From Candidatus Woesearchaeota archaeon (GTDB lineage: Archaea; Nanobdellota; Nanobdellia; Woesearchaeales; DSVV01), in assembly GCA_018657385.1 (NCBI GenBank), contig JABHXF010000033.1:1-64000 (forward strand): DNA of 64,000 nucleotides, written 5' to 3'. The notes beneath the pieces are model-generated. The model ran no database searches, was not told the origin of the DNA, and worked only from the letters and a program-made list of their open reading frames with translations. Made by a program: the position numbers and the translations under genes. Below are positions 41,562 through 50,648 of this stretch, in pieces. Position 1 is the stretch's first letter; each line of letters opens with the position of its first letter.

Positions 41562-43358
41562 ATGATCACTAACAAAGCCTATTTTAAGGAATTAATCTCT
41601 AAGTTAAAAATAAAGCCATTAACAGATAGGCAAGTTTCTAGATTTAAGATGGACTTATGTAAAAAACATAAAGTTAAGCAGATGCCAACTAATATTCATG
41701 TTTTGTTAAATGCTGATGAAAAATATCTTGGAAAACTAAAATATTTGCAAACAAAACCAACTAGAACTATTTCAGGTGTTTCAATTGTAGCATTGATGAC
41801 AAAACCATTTCATTGTCCACATGCCAAATCTTCTAAATCTAAATTAAGTAAATCTAAGAAAGGTCCTTGTATCTTTTGTCCTGGTGGTCCTAAAAGTAAG
41901 ATTGGAAATGTTCCTCAGTCTTATACTGGTAATGAACCATCAACAATGCGTGGAATTAGAAATAAATTTGATAGTTATTTAAGTACAATGAATAGATTAG
42001 AGCAATATGTTGTTCTTGGACATAATTTTGATAAGATTGAATTAATTGTAATGGGTGGAACATTTAATGCATTCCCTAAAAAATATCAAGAAGATTTTGT
42101 TATGTATGCTTTCAAGGCAATGAATGATTTTAGTAAAATCTTTTTTGATTCTAAAGGTAAGTTTAATGTTATGAAATTTAGGGAATTCTTTTTATTACCT
42201 GGGGTTGTTGGTGATCCTATTAGAACAAAAAAGATTCAAAAGAAGTTGTTAGAATTAAAGAATAAAGTAAATGGGAAAAAAGTTAAAACAACTTTAGAAA
42301 ATGAGCAGAAAAAGAATGAAAAAGCAAAAATTAGATGTGTTGGATTAACATTAGAAACAAGACCTGATTGTATTGATAAAAAAACAGCAAATGAAATGTT
42401 AAAATTAGGAGCAACAAGAGTTGAGTTAGGTGTGCAAAGTGTTTACGATGATGTTTTAGATTTTGTTAAAAGAGGTCATGGTGTTTCTGAATCTATTAAG
42501 GCAACAAAATTATTGAAAGATTTAGGTTTTAAAATTAATTATCATTTAATGCCTGGTTTACCTGATAAAAATGGAAAAGTAATAAGCATAAAAAAAGATT
42601 TAGCAGGGTTAAAAGAGATTTTTGAAAATTCTGATTTTAGACCAGATATGTTAAAATTATATCCTTGCATGGTAATGCCAGGTACTAAATTATTTAATTT
42701 ATGGAAAAAAGGTAAGTTTAAGGCTTTGACAACTGAAAAAGCAGCAGAATTGATTGCAGAGTTTAAGAAATATGTTCCTGTTTATTGTAGAATTCAGAGG
42801 ATTCAAAGAGATATTCCTTCGTATATGGCAAAAGCAGGTGTTGATAAAACTAATTTAAGGCAATATGTTGAAAAAATTATGAACAAACATGAAAAAGAAG
42901 CTAAAATTAAAGGAAAAAATAAATGCAGATGTATTAGATGCAGAGAAGCAGGACATGTATTTAGAAAACATAAATTAATTCCAAAAGAAATTAAGTTAAT
43001 TGTTCGTGGTTATGAAGCTTCTAAAGGTGTAGAATGGTTTATTACAATTGAGGATAAAAAACAAGATATTCTTTTAGGCTATTGCAGATTAAGAATAGCA
43101 GATAAAGCTTTTATCAGAGAATTACATGTTGTTGGAGAAGCTGTTGGTATTGGTAAAGATAAAATAGCAGGGAAAAGCAAAGTAAAAGCAACACAACATA
43201 AGGGTTTAGGTAAAAAAATGTTGAAAGAAGCTGAGAAAATAGCAAAACAATTTAATAAAAAGAAAATAATTGTTATTTCTGGAATTGGTGTAAGAGATTA
43301 TTATAGGAAATTTGGTTATAAGAAAGAAGGCGTTTATATGGTGAAGATTCTTAAGTAA
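41562..43358 (+). CDS. elp3: Elp3 family tRNA uridine-34 acetyltransferase
   Basis: Elp3 uses radical SAM chemistry and acetyl-CoA to carboxymethylate U34 of tRNAs; archaea have it without the other Elongator subunits. The 598 residues contain the radical SAM cysteines in HCPHAKSSKS and GPCIFCPGGP (near 86-112), SYTGNEPSTMRGIR (near 125), RCVGLTLETRPD (near 258) and a C-terminal GNAT domain (HKGLGKKMLKEAEKIA near 545). A TATA box about 30 nt upstream suggests a leaderless start. Confidence 0.94.
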   Translation: MITNKAYFKELISKLKIKPLTDRQVSRFKMDLCKKHKVKQMPTNIHVLLNADEKYLGKLKYLQTKPTRTISGVSIVALMTKPFHCPHAKSSKSKLSKSKKGPCIFCPGGPKSKIGNVPQSYTGNEPSTMRGIRNKFDSYLSTMNRLEQYVVLGHNFDKIELIVMGGTFNAFPKKYQEDFVMYAFKAMNDFSKIFFDSKGKFNVMKFREFFLLPGVVGDPIRTKKIQKKLLELKNKVNGKKVKTTLENEQKKNEKAKIRCVGLTLETRPDCIDKKTANEMLKLGATRVELGVQSVYDDVLDFVKRGHGVSESIKATKLLKDLGFKINYHLMPGLPDKNGKVISIKKDLAGLKEIFENSDFRPDMLKLYPCMVMPGTKLFNLWKKGKFKALTTEKAAELIAEFKKYVPVYCRIQRIQRDIPSYMAKAGVDKTNLRQYVEKIMNKHEKEAKIKGKNKCRCIRCREAGHVFRKHKLIPKEIKLIVRGYEASKGVEWFITIEDKKQDILLGYCRLRIADKAFIRELHVVGEAVGIGKDKIAGKSKVKATQHKGLGKKMLKEAEKIAKQFNKKKIIVISGIGVRDYYRKFGYKKEGVYMVKILK

Positions 43359-43508
43359 CTTGCTAATTTTACTTGTTTTTATATAGTAGTACTACCCTAC
43401 AATAATACTAAAACTATTTAATAACTATTACATATCTATATATAAATCATATAAAGATAGTATTATTTATATTATATATACAATGTGTCGGGAAAAAAGG
43501 GTGGTAAA

Positions 43509-45038
43509 ATGAAATTAATGGTTAAAGAGTGCTTAATTAAAAATCTAAATGCTGATGTTCTTGTAATTCCTGTTTTTAAGGATATGGAAAATAAAGAAAA
43601 GATGTTTGTTGAGGTTAATAATATTCTTAATAAACTACTTTCTCAAACAATATATGAAAATCCTGATATTGGGGAAGAAGGAAAATTTCATATGTTCTAT
43701 ACTAATTCAAGATTAAAACTAAAAAGAGTTTTGTTAGCTGGTTTAGGAGAGTCTGATGAATTAGATTTAGAAAAAATTAGAAATCTAGGTGGGAAATTAG
43801 CTGCTCACATAAAAAATAATTCTATGAAAGATGTTGCATTTCTAAGTTTTGGTTATGATCTTAAGAATGTTACAATAGAAGCTGCATCTAAAGCATTAGT
43901 AGTTGGTTTTAAACTTGGGGATTACAAATATGAAGAGTTTAAAACAGAAAATATGGGTACAAAAGAAGCAGACAAGGGAAAAAAGAAATACAAAGGTATT
44001 AATTCATTGCTTTTTGTTCCACAAGTTAAATCTGATCTAAAATTGATTGAAAATGTAATTAAAGATGCTGAGATTGTTTCAAATAATGTTTGTATTGTAA
44101 GAGATTTAGTTAATAAACCTGCAAACATGTTGTCACCATCTCTTTATGTGAAAGAAATTAAAAAAATATTTACAAAATCAAAAGTTAAGGTTAAAATATT
44201 AGAAGAAGCTGCTATTAAAAAAGAAAAAATGGGTTGTATTATTAATGTAGCAAAAGGCAGCGTCGAGAAACCAAAATTAGTTGTATTAACTTATTCCCCT
44301 CCAAAAGCTAAGAAAACAATTGTTTTTGTTGGTAAAGGGGTTACATTTGATGCTGGTGGAACTAATTTAAAGCCTAGCCAATATATTTCTAACATGAAAC
44401 AAGACATGGGTGGAAGTGCTGCTGTTGTTGGTGCTGTAAAATCAGCTGCAGAGATGAAATTTCCAATTAAAGTTATTGGAATCATGCCATTAGTTGAGAA
44501 TTTAATTAGTGGAACAGCAATGAAAACTGGAGATGTTATAACTGCTGCAAATGGAAAAACAATTGAAGTAGAAAATACAGATGCAGAAGGAAGATTAATA
44601 TTAGCAGATGCATTACATTATGCAACTAAATTTAAACCATATTGTATTGTTGATATTGCAACTTTAACAGGTGCTGCAAGTGTTGCTTTAGGTAGTAGGT
44701 GTACATCATTAATGGGAAATGATCAAGATTTAATTAAAAATCTAATTGAAGCTGGAGAAAAAATGCATGAAAAAGCATGGCAATTACCTTTATTTAAGGA
44801 ATATGATGAAGATATTAAAAGTGATATTGCAGATCTCAAAAATATGGGTAATCCAGGTGGAGAAGCAGGAACAATAATTGGGGGTATGTTCTTGCAAAAC
44901 TTTATTGGGGAGAATAAATGGGTACATCTTGATATTGGTGCAACAGCTTTTACTGCTAAACCTAATGCGTATAAATCAAAAGGTGCAACTGGTGTTCCTG
45001 TTAGGATGTTAGTTAAGTGGATGAGAGGATTGTTTTGA
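43509..45038 (+). CDS. pepA: Leucyl aminopeptidase (M17)
   Basis: M17 enzymes are hexameric two-zinc aminopeptidases that release N-terminal residues from peptides. The 509 residues have GKGVTFDAGGTNLKP (near 277), MKQDMGGSAAVVG (near 299), the signature NTDAEGRLILADAL (near 357) and the C-terminal GNPGGEAGTIIGGMFL. The usual SGG is AGG here. GGTGG before the ATG at 43509 decides against a GTG eight codons earlier. Upstream a 150-bp AT-rich gap holds only promoter-like TATATATA. Confidence 0.92.
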   Translation: MKLMVKECLIKNLNADVLVIPVFKDMENKEKMFVEVNNILNKLLSQTIYENPDIGEEGKFHMFYTNSRLKLKRVLLAGLGESDELDLEKIRNLGGKLAAHIKNNSMKDVAFLSFGYDLKNVTIEAASKALVVGFKLGDYKYEEFKTENMGTKEADKGKKKYKGINSLLFVPQVKSDLKLIENVIKDAEIVSNNVCIVRDLVNKPANMLSPSLYVKEIKKIFTKSKVKVKILEEAAIKKEKMGCIINVAKGSVEKPKLVVLTYSPPKAKKTIVFVGKGVTFDAGGTNLKPSQYISNMKQDMGGSAAVVGAVKSAAEMKFPIKVIGIMPLVENLISGTAMKTGDVITAANGKTIEVENTDAEGRLILADALHYATKFKPYCIVDIATLTGAASVALGSRCTSLMGNDQDLIKNLIEAGEKMHEKAWQLPLFKEYDEDIKSDIADLKNMGNPGGEAGTIIGGMFLQNFIGENKWVHLDIGATAFTAKPNAYKSKGATGVPVRMLVKWMRGLF

Positions 45039-45094
45039 TTTGTTTGATATGTTAATAACGTAAAAAACAATAATCAATTTAATATAATACTAAC

Positions 45095-45190
45095 GTAAAA
45101 AACAACAACATCATTGGCACAGACGGACATTTTACTTTGTAAAATATCCTATTCGCCTTCGGCTCATCTGGCCATGCTGTTGTTTTTTAC
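45095..45190 (-). repeat. Three-way-junction GA element, copy 8
   Basis: On the minus strand GTAAAAAACAACA/TGTTGTTGTTTTTTAC encloses GGC-CAG/CTG-T-GCC, hairpin AT-GA-GCC-GAA-GGC-GA-AT, a single A, GGATATTTTAC-AAA-GTAAAATGTCC and GT. The base of the GA hairpin is AT/AT instead of GC/GT. It lies between convergent pepA and polB. The flank TAACGTAAAAAACAA occurs 36 bp earlier as a direct repeat. Confidence 0.82.
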
Positions 45191-45255
45191 TTGAGAAAAT
45201 AAAAATATTTAATAAGAAAGATTAATAGTTAAATAAATTTTCCTGTTTTTAGAAC

Positions 45256-47634
45256 TCAATAATCAAATAAACTCTTTTGTTTCTTTCCTGATATTAGCTC
45301 ATCAAACTTCTGATCGAAGAATCCTAGAATAGAATCAGCAATTGGTTTTAGTTGTTTATTGATATAATGGTCATAATCTACTTTAGATTTTAATTTTTGA
45401 ATTGGTTCTGGACCATTTTCTGTAACTACATATTTAATTATAGTGGAATCAATCTTATCTAATAATCTTGCTGCTTTTACATGAGGTGGTGTTGTTTTAA
45501 CATATTCTTCAAGAGGTTTTCTTAATTCTTTTGTATAAATTAGTAATTTATCATGTTTTCCAGATTTAAGGTCTTTAACAAATTTAATTATATAATCTGA
45601 AACTTCTTTATCATGAAATATTTTATCAAGTAATTCTAATTGAAATTCTTTAGCTAAGTCTGTCCAATCTCTTCTTACAAATTCTAAGCCAACAAAATCC
45701 ATGTCTTCTTTAATTTTTATTTTTCCATTCTTGTCTTTTTCTCTAATAAGTTTTAATCCTGCATATCTTTTCTTTGCTCCAACATCAGTTCCCCTCAACT
45801 TTGGCATGATAAACTTTTTGTAAATTTTTTCATATTCCAATTCTAAGAAACAAGGCATGTTATACCAATCTTTAACAGTTGCTTCCCAATATTCATTAAT
45901 GAACTTTTGTATTTTTTCTCCTACTTTGTCTGCATCTTCTAATGTTTTTGCTTTTACGTCTACAAAAATAGAATCTGTATCACCATAAATAACTTTGTAA
46001 TTTCCATCTTTCACATCCATCTCTTCTACTCTTTTTACAGTTTCTTGAATTATATAACGTGCATAGCTAGTTATTGCATTTGCTACATCTAAATTAAAAA
46101 ATCTGCAATTTGGATTAGCAAGTACTCCGAAAAAACTATTCATTGTAATTTTAATTGCATGGCTTGCTGCTGTATCTTTCTTTTTCTTTGCTTCATCTCT
46201 CATTCTCCATAAATATTCAATTAAATTTGGAAGAACTCCTACTTTTTTGTAGAATCTTGCTTTGTTTGGGGCTTTTATTTCTCCTTTTTTACCTGTTTCA
46301 TCAAATCTTAATGGATCGATGTTAAATGTTCTAATAATACTAGGATACAGGCTTTTGAAATCTAATACTAAAATATAATCATAAATCCCAGGTGATGATT
46401 GTTTAACATAGCCACCCTTTATTCGTTCATCATTATCATTATATCTTGAGGATGGTGCTACAATTTTAAGTTTTTTAGTTTCTCTTAAATACATTGAATC
46501 TAAGCTAGCAATAGAACCTGATACACGATCTGGCTGCATACCTGTTAATATTGATCTTTTAACTGTTAGATTGATTAAATCTTTTTTCTCAAAAATATCA
46601 TATACAAGCTGTGAATCTACTAAGTTATAATCAACTACTTTTTGTGGATCTGTCTTATAAAGATTAATTATTTCATCAGCTCTGTTATTTCCTTTGATTA
46701 ATTTACCTTTGCCAAGAATTGTTTGTGCAGCTGTTTCTAGTTTGTAGTCATCTAATCTAATAAAATTATTTTTTAATAATTCAATTCCATCTAACACTTG
46801 TCTTCCTGCAATATCTGCATTAGATGATCTAAAAAAATCAGCTTGTATTCTTACTTTTGATTCCCAATCTGTTCTTCCAAGTATAAATGGGATTTTACTT
46901 TTTTTGAATCTTTCTCTTAATACATTTAAATCAAAATCAATCACATTCCATCCTGTTAATATATCTGGATCAATTTCTTGAACTTTGTCTTTGAAATATT
47001 GTAATAATGCTGCTTCATTTTCAAAACAAATTGCATTTTTTAATTTTCCTGTTTTTTTTTCTTGTTTTTGATCGTAAACTATGAAAACTTTTTTGTAATC
47101 ATCTGTATATAATGAGATTGATAATAGTTTGGTGGCATCTTCATTAGTTTCAATATCAAATGATAGGATTTTTAGTTTTGGTTTATATTCTTTTGTTTCA
47201 CTAAACTTTGGATTTTCATAAATTCTATTAACAAGGTTTCCTTTTTTGTAATCTCCTTCTATATTAGTAATACCTTTGATGTTATTATCCATCATAAATC
47301 TATATGTGAATCTAACATCTGCTTCATAACATGGTATTTTGTTATCTTCTAATTCTTTTCTTAATCTGTTAATATCATTTGGTAAATCTAATATTATTTT
47401 AGAAACTTCTTCTTCATCAAAGTTTTTAGCTTTTCCTTTGCCTGTTTCTGCTGTAATTTTAATTTCTTCTGCTATTTTAAGTGCTTTATCTAATTGTTTC
47501 TTTTTCACCCAGAAATATGGTCTGAATAAGTTGATTGATAAGAAACTTTCACCATTATCTAGTTTTCCAAATAAATAAACATGTGCTTTATTATCTATAA
47601 TCCTATATGTTGGATATACTATGAATGCTTTCAT
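45256..47634 (-). CDS. polB: Family B DNA polymerase
   Basis: This 792-residue replicative or repair polymerase keeps exonuclease motif I (SFDIETNE near 156), exonuclease II and III (GWNVIDFDLNVL near 232 and YNLVDSQLVYD near 334), the polymerase A motif DFKSLYPSI (near 415), region II KITMNSFFG (near 492) and motif C YGDTDS (near 542). The last residues QKSLFDY resemble a PCNA-binding PIP box without a final residue. No intein is present. Confidence 0.95.
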   Translation of the reverse strand: MKAFIVYPTYRIIDNKAHVYLFGKLDNGESFLSINLFRPYFWVKKKQLDKALKIAEEIKITAETGKGKAKNFDEEEVSKIILDLPNDINRLRKELEDNKIPCYEADVRFTYRFMMDNNIKGITNIEGDYKKGNLVNRIYENPKFSETKEYKPKLKILSFDIETNEDATKLLSISLYTDDYKKVFIVYDQKQEKKTGKLKNAICFENEAALLQYFKDKVQEIDPDILTGWNVIDFDLNVLRERFKKSKIPFILGRTDWESKVRIQADFFRSSNADIAGRQVLDGIELLKNNFIRLDDYKLETAAQTILGKGKLIKGNNRADEIINLYKTDPQKVVDYNLVDSQLVYDIFEKKDLINLTVKRSILTGMQPDRVSGSIASLDSMYLRETKKLKIVAPSSRYNDNDERIKGGYVKQSSPGIYDYILVLDFKSLYPSIIRTFNIDPLRFDETGKKGEIKAPNKARFYKKVGVLPNLIEYLWRMRDEAKKKKDTAASHAIKITMNSFFGVLANPNCRFFNLDVANAITSYARYIIQETVKRVEEMDVKDGNYKVIYGDTDSIFVDVKAKTLEDADKVGEKIQKFINEYWEATVKDWYNMPCFLELEYEKIYKKFIMPKLRGTDVGAKKRYAGLKLIREKDKNGKIKIKEDMDFVGLEFVRRDWTDLAKEFQLELLDKIFHDKEVSDYIIKFVKDLKSGKHDKLLIYTKELRKPLEEYVKTTPPHVKAARLLDKIDSTIIKYVVTENGPEPIQKLKSKVDYDHYINKQLKPIADSILGFFDQKFDELISGKKQKSLFDY

Positions 47635-47700
47635 GATTATTTTAGTATATTTTGATGTTTATATTGATTTTGGTTGAAATATGGTATTTGAGATAATTTG

Positions 47701-47790
47701 AAATCCAACAACATGGCCGGGCGAGGCGAAGCCGAGTAGGATATTTGCTTGCAAATGTCCGTCCGTGCCGTTGTTGTTGTTGTTGGATTT
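47701..47790 (+). repeat. Three-way-junction GA element, copy 9
   Basis: The outer stem AAATCCAACA/TGTTGGATTT encloses GGC-CGG/CCG-T-GCC, hairpin GC-GA-GGC-GAA-GCC-GA-GT, a single A, GGATATTTGC-TT-GCAAATGTCC and GT. The 3' arm touches the stop codon of the minus-strand exonuclease gene, and pairing TTTGAAATCC/GGATTTTCAAA can extend into its last codons. The element is antisense to both flanking genes. Confidence 0.82.
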
Positions 47791-48543
47791 TCAAACTAAA
47801 TAACTATTAATTACTTTTTTTAGTTTTCCATAAACATATTCCATCAATGGTTTTAGATTAATAATATCTTCTTCATTGTATTGTATAAGTAGGTCTAAAT
47901 ACTCTTTATCACCTGAGGCAAGAAAAGCACGCCATAGATCAATTGGGTTTTCTCCATAAGCTTTAAGATGTATTGGTCTTTTTATTCCAACTTCTTCTTC
48001 AATCATCTTCAATCCTCCTTTTAATCCTATTTTTTTGCATGCGTGTCTTAGATCAATATGTGCTAATTTAGGTATTGTTTTTGGATAATATTTGTTAATA
48101 TTGGGGATATCATGGCTTGAGCCGTTAAATGTGATGAGGAGTTTGTATTTTTCTAATTCTTTTCTTAATATGTTCATATCTAGGTTTATGTTCTTGACCA
48201 TTGTTTTTGTTTCAATGCCATCATACAAACCAATTATTGTTATGTTTTTTCCGTGTTCATAACTTTCAATATCTAAAAAACAACATTCATCTTTGAAATA
48301 TTCATATAATCTCCATGTTTCTGTATTTGGTAAAAGTTTTTGGAAATAATAGGAGTTCTCTGCTCTTAGCTCTTCTTTTGCTTCTCTTATTTTCATGTCA
48401 TAGAAAGCTTTTGCCTTCTTTGAAATACCTTTTATTGAATCTGTTTTTAGAAATTGATTCCAATTATTGATGCCTTGTTTCCAAATATTCTGCTCTTTCT
48501 TATTGCTGATTTTAGGTAGGAAAATAAAAGTAGATTGGATCAT
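47791..48543 (-). CDS. YprB-like RNase H-fold exonuclease
   Basis: The 250-residue protein matches the predicted exonucleases of COG3359. A helical N-terminus leads to CCFLDIESYEHG (near 87; DxE motif), KLLITFNGSSHDIPNI (near 133), HIDLRHACKKIG (near 161) and YNEEDIINLKPLMEY (near 223; the last catalytic Asp). It would trim DNA or RNA ends, but the substrate is unknown. The gene follows polB on the same strand with GA element copy 9 between. Confidence 0.85.
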   Translation of the reverse strand: MIQSTFIFLPKISNKKEQNIWKQGINNWNQFLKTDSIKGISKKAKAFYDMKIREAKEELRAENSYYFQKLLPNTETWRLYEYFKDECCFLDIESYEHGKNITIIGLYDGIETKTMVKNINLDMNILRKELEKYKLLITFNGSSHDIPNINKYYPKTIPKLAHIDLRHACKKIGLKGGLKMIEEEVGIKRPIHLKAYGENPIDLWRAFLASGDKEYLDLLIQYNEEDIINLKPLMEYVYGKLKKVINSYLV

Positions 48544-48573
48544 AGGATTATTATTTTGTAGTTGTATAAAAAG

Positions 48574-49278
48574 TTAATTAGTTTGCGCTAGAAACTTTAT
48601 GGCAGAATTCTCTAATATGTTGACAGAGTTAATGATTGGAATTGGTGAATCTTCTTTTTTTATTAGTATTGGGAGATCTGTGCATCCTAGGATGACTTCT
48701 TCTACGCCTTGTTCTTTCATATCTTTAATTAGTTTAATCATAAATACTTTATCACTTTTTTCAACTTTGTTATTTATTATTCTTAAAATTATTTTACTTA
48801 AAACATTTTGTTCTAATAAATTTGGTGTTATTAATTCTATGTTGAATTTTTCTAGTTCTTTTTCAAACAATTTTTCTTTAATTGTTTTTGTTGTTGCCAA
48901 TAATCCTATTTTCTTAATACATCTAGAATTACATTCTTTTGCACATTCTTCTATGATGTTTAGTATTGGTATATTAGATATTTCTCTAAGTTGATCTATG
49001 AAAATGTGTGCTGTATTGCAAGGAATTGTAATTAAATCAACTTTGTTACTATTATTATTTAATCTTTTAACTGCATTTGAAAGTAATACTAGGTATTCCT
49101 CTGAAACATTTCCTGTTATCAACTGTTCTTCAGCAAATCTTGATACAGGCAAATTTTCTAGAGTTATATCTGGTTGTTTCTTTGTTCTTTCTTTAACCAT
49201 ATTATTTATATTAAGGCAAAATTGGCAGCTAGTTTCTGTTCCTAATCCTCCAATTATACCTAATCTTTTAGCTTTCAT
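48574..49278 (-). CDS. Aspartate/glutamate racemase family protein
   Basis: The 234-residue enzyme has the two catalytic cysteines of cofactor-independent racemases: TIPCNTAH (near 84) and EVILGCTDLP (near 203). The N-terminal GIIGGLGTETS is typical of the Asp/Glu/hydantoin racemase fold. It may form D-aspartate or D-glutamate. It is divergent from an Lrp-family regulator with shared palindromes between, so amino-acid-responsive control is likely. Confidence 0.88.
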   Translation of the reverse strand: MKAKRLGIIGGLGTETSCQFCLNINNMVKERTKKQPDITLENLPVSRFAEEQLITGNVSEEYLVLLSNAVKRLNNNSNKVDLITIPCNTAHIFIDQLREISNIPILNIIEECAKECNSRCIKKIGLLATTKTIKEKLFEKELEKFNIELITPNLLEQNVLSKIILRIINNKVEKSDKVFMIKLIKDMKEQGVEEVILGCTDLPILIKKEDSPIPIINSVNILENSAIKFLAQTN

Positions 49279-49321
49279 ACTATCACTAACTTAAGTAATC
49301 AAACTTGCCATATATATTTAA

Positions 49322-49377
49322 TTGAATAATATTCGAAAAACAAGCAAAAAATATATAAATAATTGAATATTATTCAA
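49322..49377. promoter_or_regulatory. Twin Lrp-type operators between racemase and regulator genes
   Basis: TTGAATATTATTCAA (49363-49377) is a perfect palindrome. TTGAATAATATTCGAA (49322-49337) is a near-perfect copy centred about 40 bp away, close to four helical turns. A TATA-like ATATATAAATAA lies between them and the ATG at 49404. Cooperative binding by the adjacent Lrp homologue is a natural inference. Confidence 0.7.
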
Positions 49378-49403
49378 CTTTATGTGTAAAATGGGGTAAA
49401 ATA

Positions 49404-49853
49404 ATGAAGGATATCAAACAAAAACTAATCAAACTCTTTAAAGAAGGATATTGTACACCACAGATAGCTAGGATTGCAAAGAAAATTAAAGAGCCATCTA
49501 CAACAATACACTATAATATAAAAAAATTAGAAAAAGAAGGGGCTGTAAGGGGATATAATGCTGTTTTTGATTATAAAGAAATTGGTTTAGGCTATTGTAC
49601 ATACTTATTTATTAGATTGAATACTGAAAACTATGATAAATCAGAAGATATTGCTAAGCAAATTGCAAAGTATGAAAATGTTGAAAGTGTAGATATTGTA
49701 ACTGGACAATATGAAATTATTGTTAAGCTAAGATGTAAAGATAGTGATGATTATTATGTTTTTGTTCAAAGATTATTAAAAAAATATGGTATAGCAAAAG
49801 CATTCTCAATGACATCACTTAAACAAGTTAAAACTGAGTTTGTTAATTTGTAA
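49404..49853 (+). CDS. Lrp/AsnC family transcriptional regulator
   Basis: The 149-residue protein has an N-terminal winged helix-turn-helix (CTPQIARIAKKIKEPSTTIH, near 16-37, then YNIKKLEKEGAV) and a C-terminal RAM/AsnC ligand domain (ESVDIVTGQYEIIVKLRC near 91). Such regulators form octamers that sense amino acids. It faces the racemase gene across twin palindromes and probably controls both genes. Confidence 0.92.
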   Translation: MKDIKQKLIKLFKEGYCTPQIARIAKKIKEPSTTIHYNIKKLEKEGAVRGYNAVFDYKEIGLGYCTYLFIRLNTENYDKSEDIAKQIAKYENVESVDIVTGQYEIIVKLRCKDSDDYYVFVQRLLKKYGIAKAFSMTSLKQVKTEFVNL

Positions 49854-49886
49854 TTATTATTTTTATATTATTTATTCAATCCTTTT

Positions 49887-50621
49887 TTATTCTAATTCAA
49901 AATAAACTCTTCTATTATTTTTGCCTTGATTCTTTGATTTAAGAAATTTTAATTTTCCTACTTCTTTTGTATTAGCAACATGAGTACCACCATCAGGTTG
50001 AATATCAAAACCAACAATCTCAACAATTCTAACATTTGTAATATTTTCTGGTAAACCTTTTGCCAATCTTAAGAATTTATCAACATCTTCATTCTTATCA
50101 ACATAATAAACTTTATTTTCATGACCTTCAGCTGCAATTTTGTTTGATTCTGCGATATAATTAGCTAGCATTTCAGGATTGTATTCTTCTACTGAGAAAT
50201 CAATTCTTGATCTTTCAATGTTTAATTGGTTGCCTGTAATCATTGCTTTGCATTCTTTATGTAAAACACCAGCTAAAATATGACATGCAGTATGCATTCT
50301 CATTAATTTGTATCTTCTATCCCAATTTAGTTTGCAAGTTACTTCATCTCCTTCATTTAAATCAGAAAGATTACAATCAACTTCATGGCTAATTTCTCCT
50401 GAGAATTTTCCTACAAACACAACATTGAATTCTTTTCCATCAGATTTTTTTGTAATAACACCTTCATCATGTGGTTGTCCACCAGAATTTGGATAAAAAG
50501 CAGATTTATCTAATGTAATGAATAATGTGTTTTTATTTTCTTTATCATTATTTTTAATACTAACAACCTTTGCATTCCATTCTTTTAAGTATGAATCATC
50601 TAAATAAAGTGTTTCTGTCAT
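49887..50621 (-). CDS. alaX: Alanyl-tRNA editing protein AlaX
   Basis: The 244-residue protein deacylates mischarged Ser- or Gly-tRNA(Ala) in trans. Features are FYPNSGGQPHDEG (near 38, glycine-rich motif), MHTACHILAGVL (near 108, the HxxxH zinc site) and FDIQPDGGTHVANT (near 209). The Cys often found before GGTH is Asp here, so zinc binding may use another ligand. It fits the AlaX-M size class. AGGTGATATT precedes the ATG. Confidence 0.9.
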   Translation of the reverse strand: MTETLYLDDSYLKEWNAKVVSIKNNDKENKNTLFITLDKSAFYPNSGGQPHDEGVITKKSDGKEFNVVFVGKFSGEISHEVDCNLSDLNEGDEVTCKLNWDRRYKLMRMHTACHILAGVLHKECKAMITGNQLNIERSRIDFSVEEYNPEMLANYIAESNKIAAEGHENKVYYVDKNEDVDKFLRLAKGLPENITNVRIVEIVGFDIQPDGGTHVANTKEVGKLKFLKSKNQGKNNRRVYFELE

Positions 50622-50648
50622 AATATCACCTAAACTATGAGAACTAAC

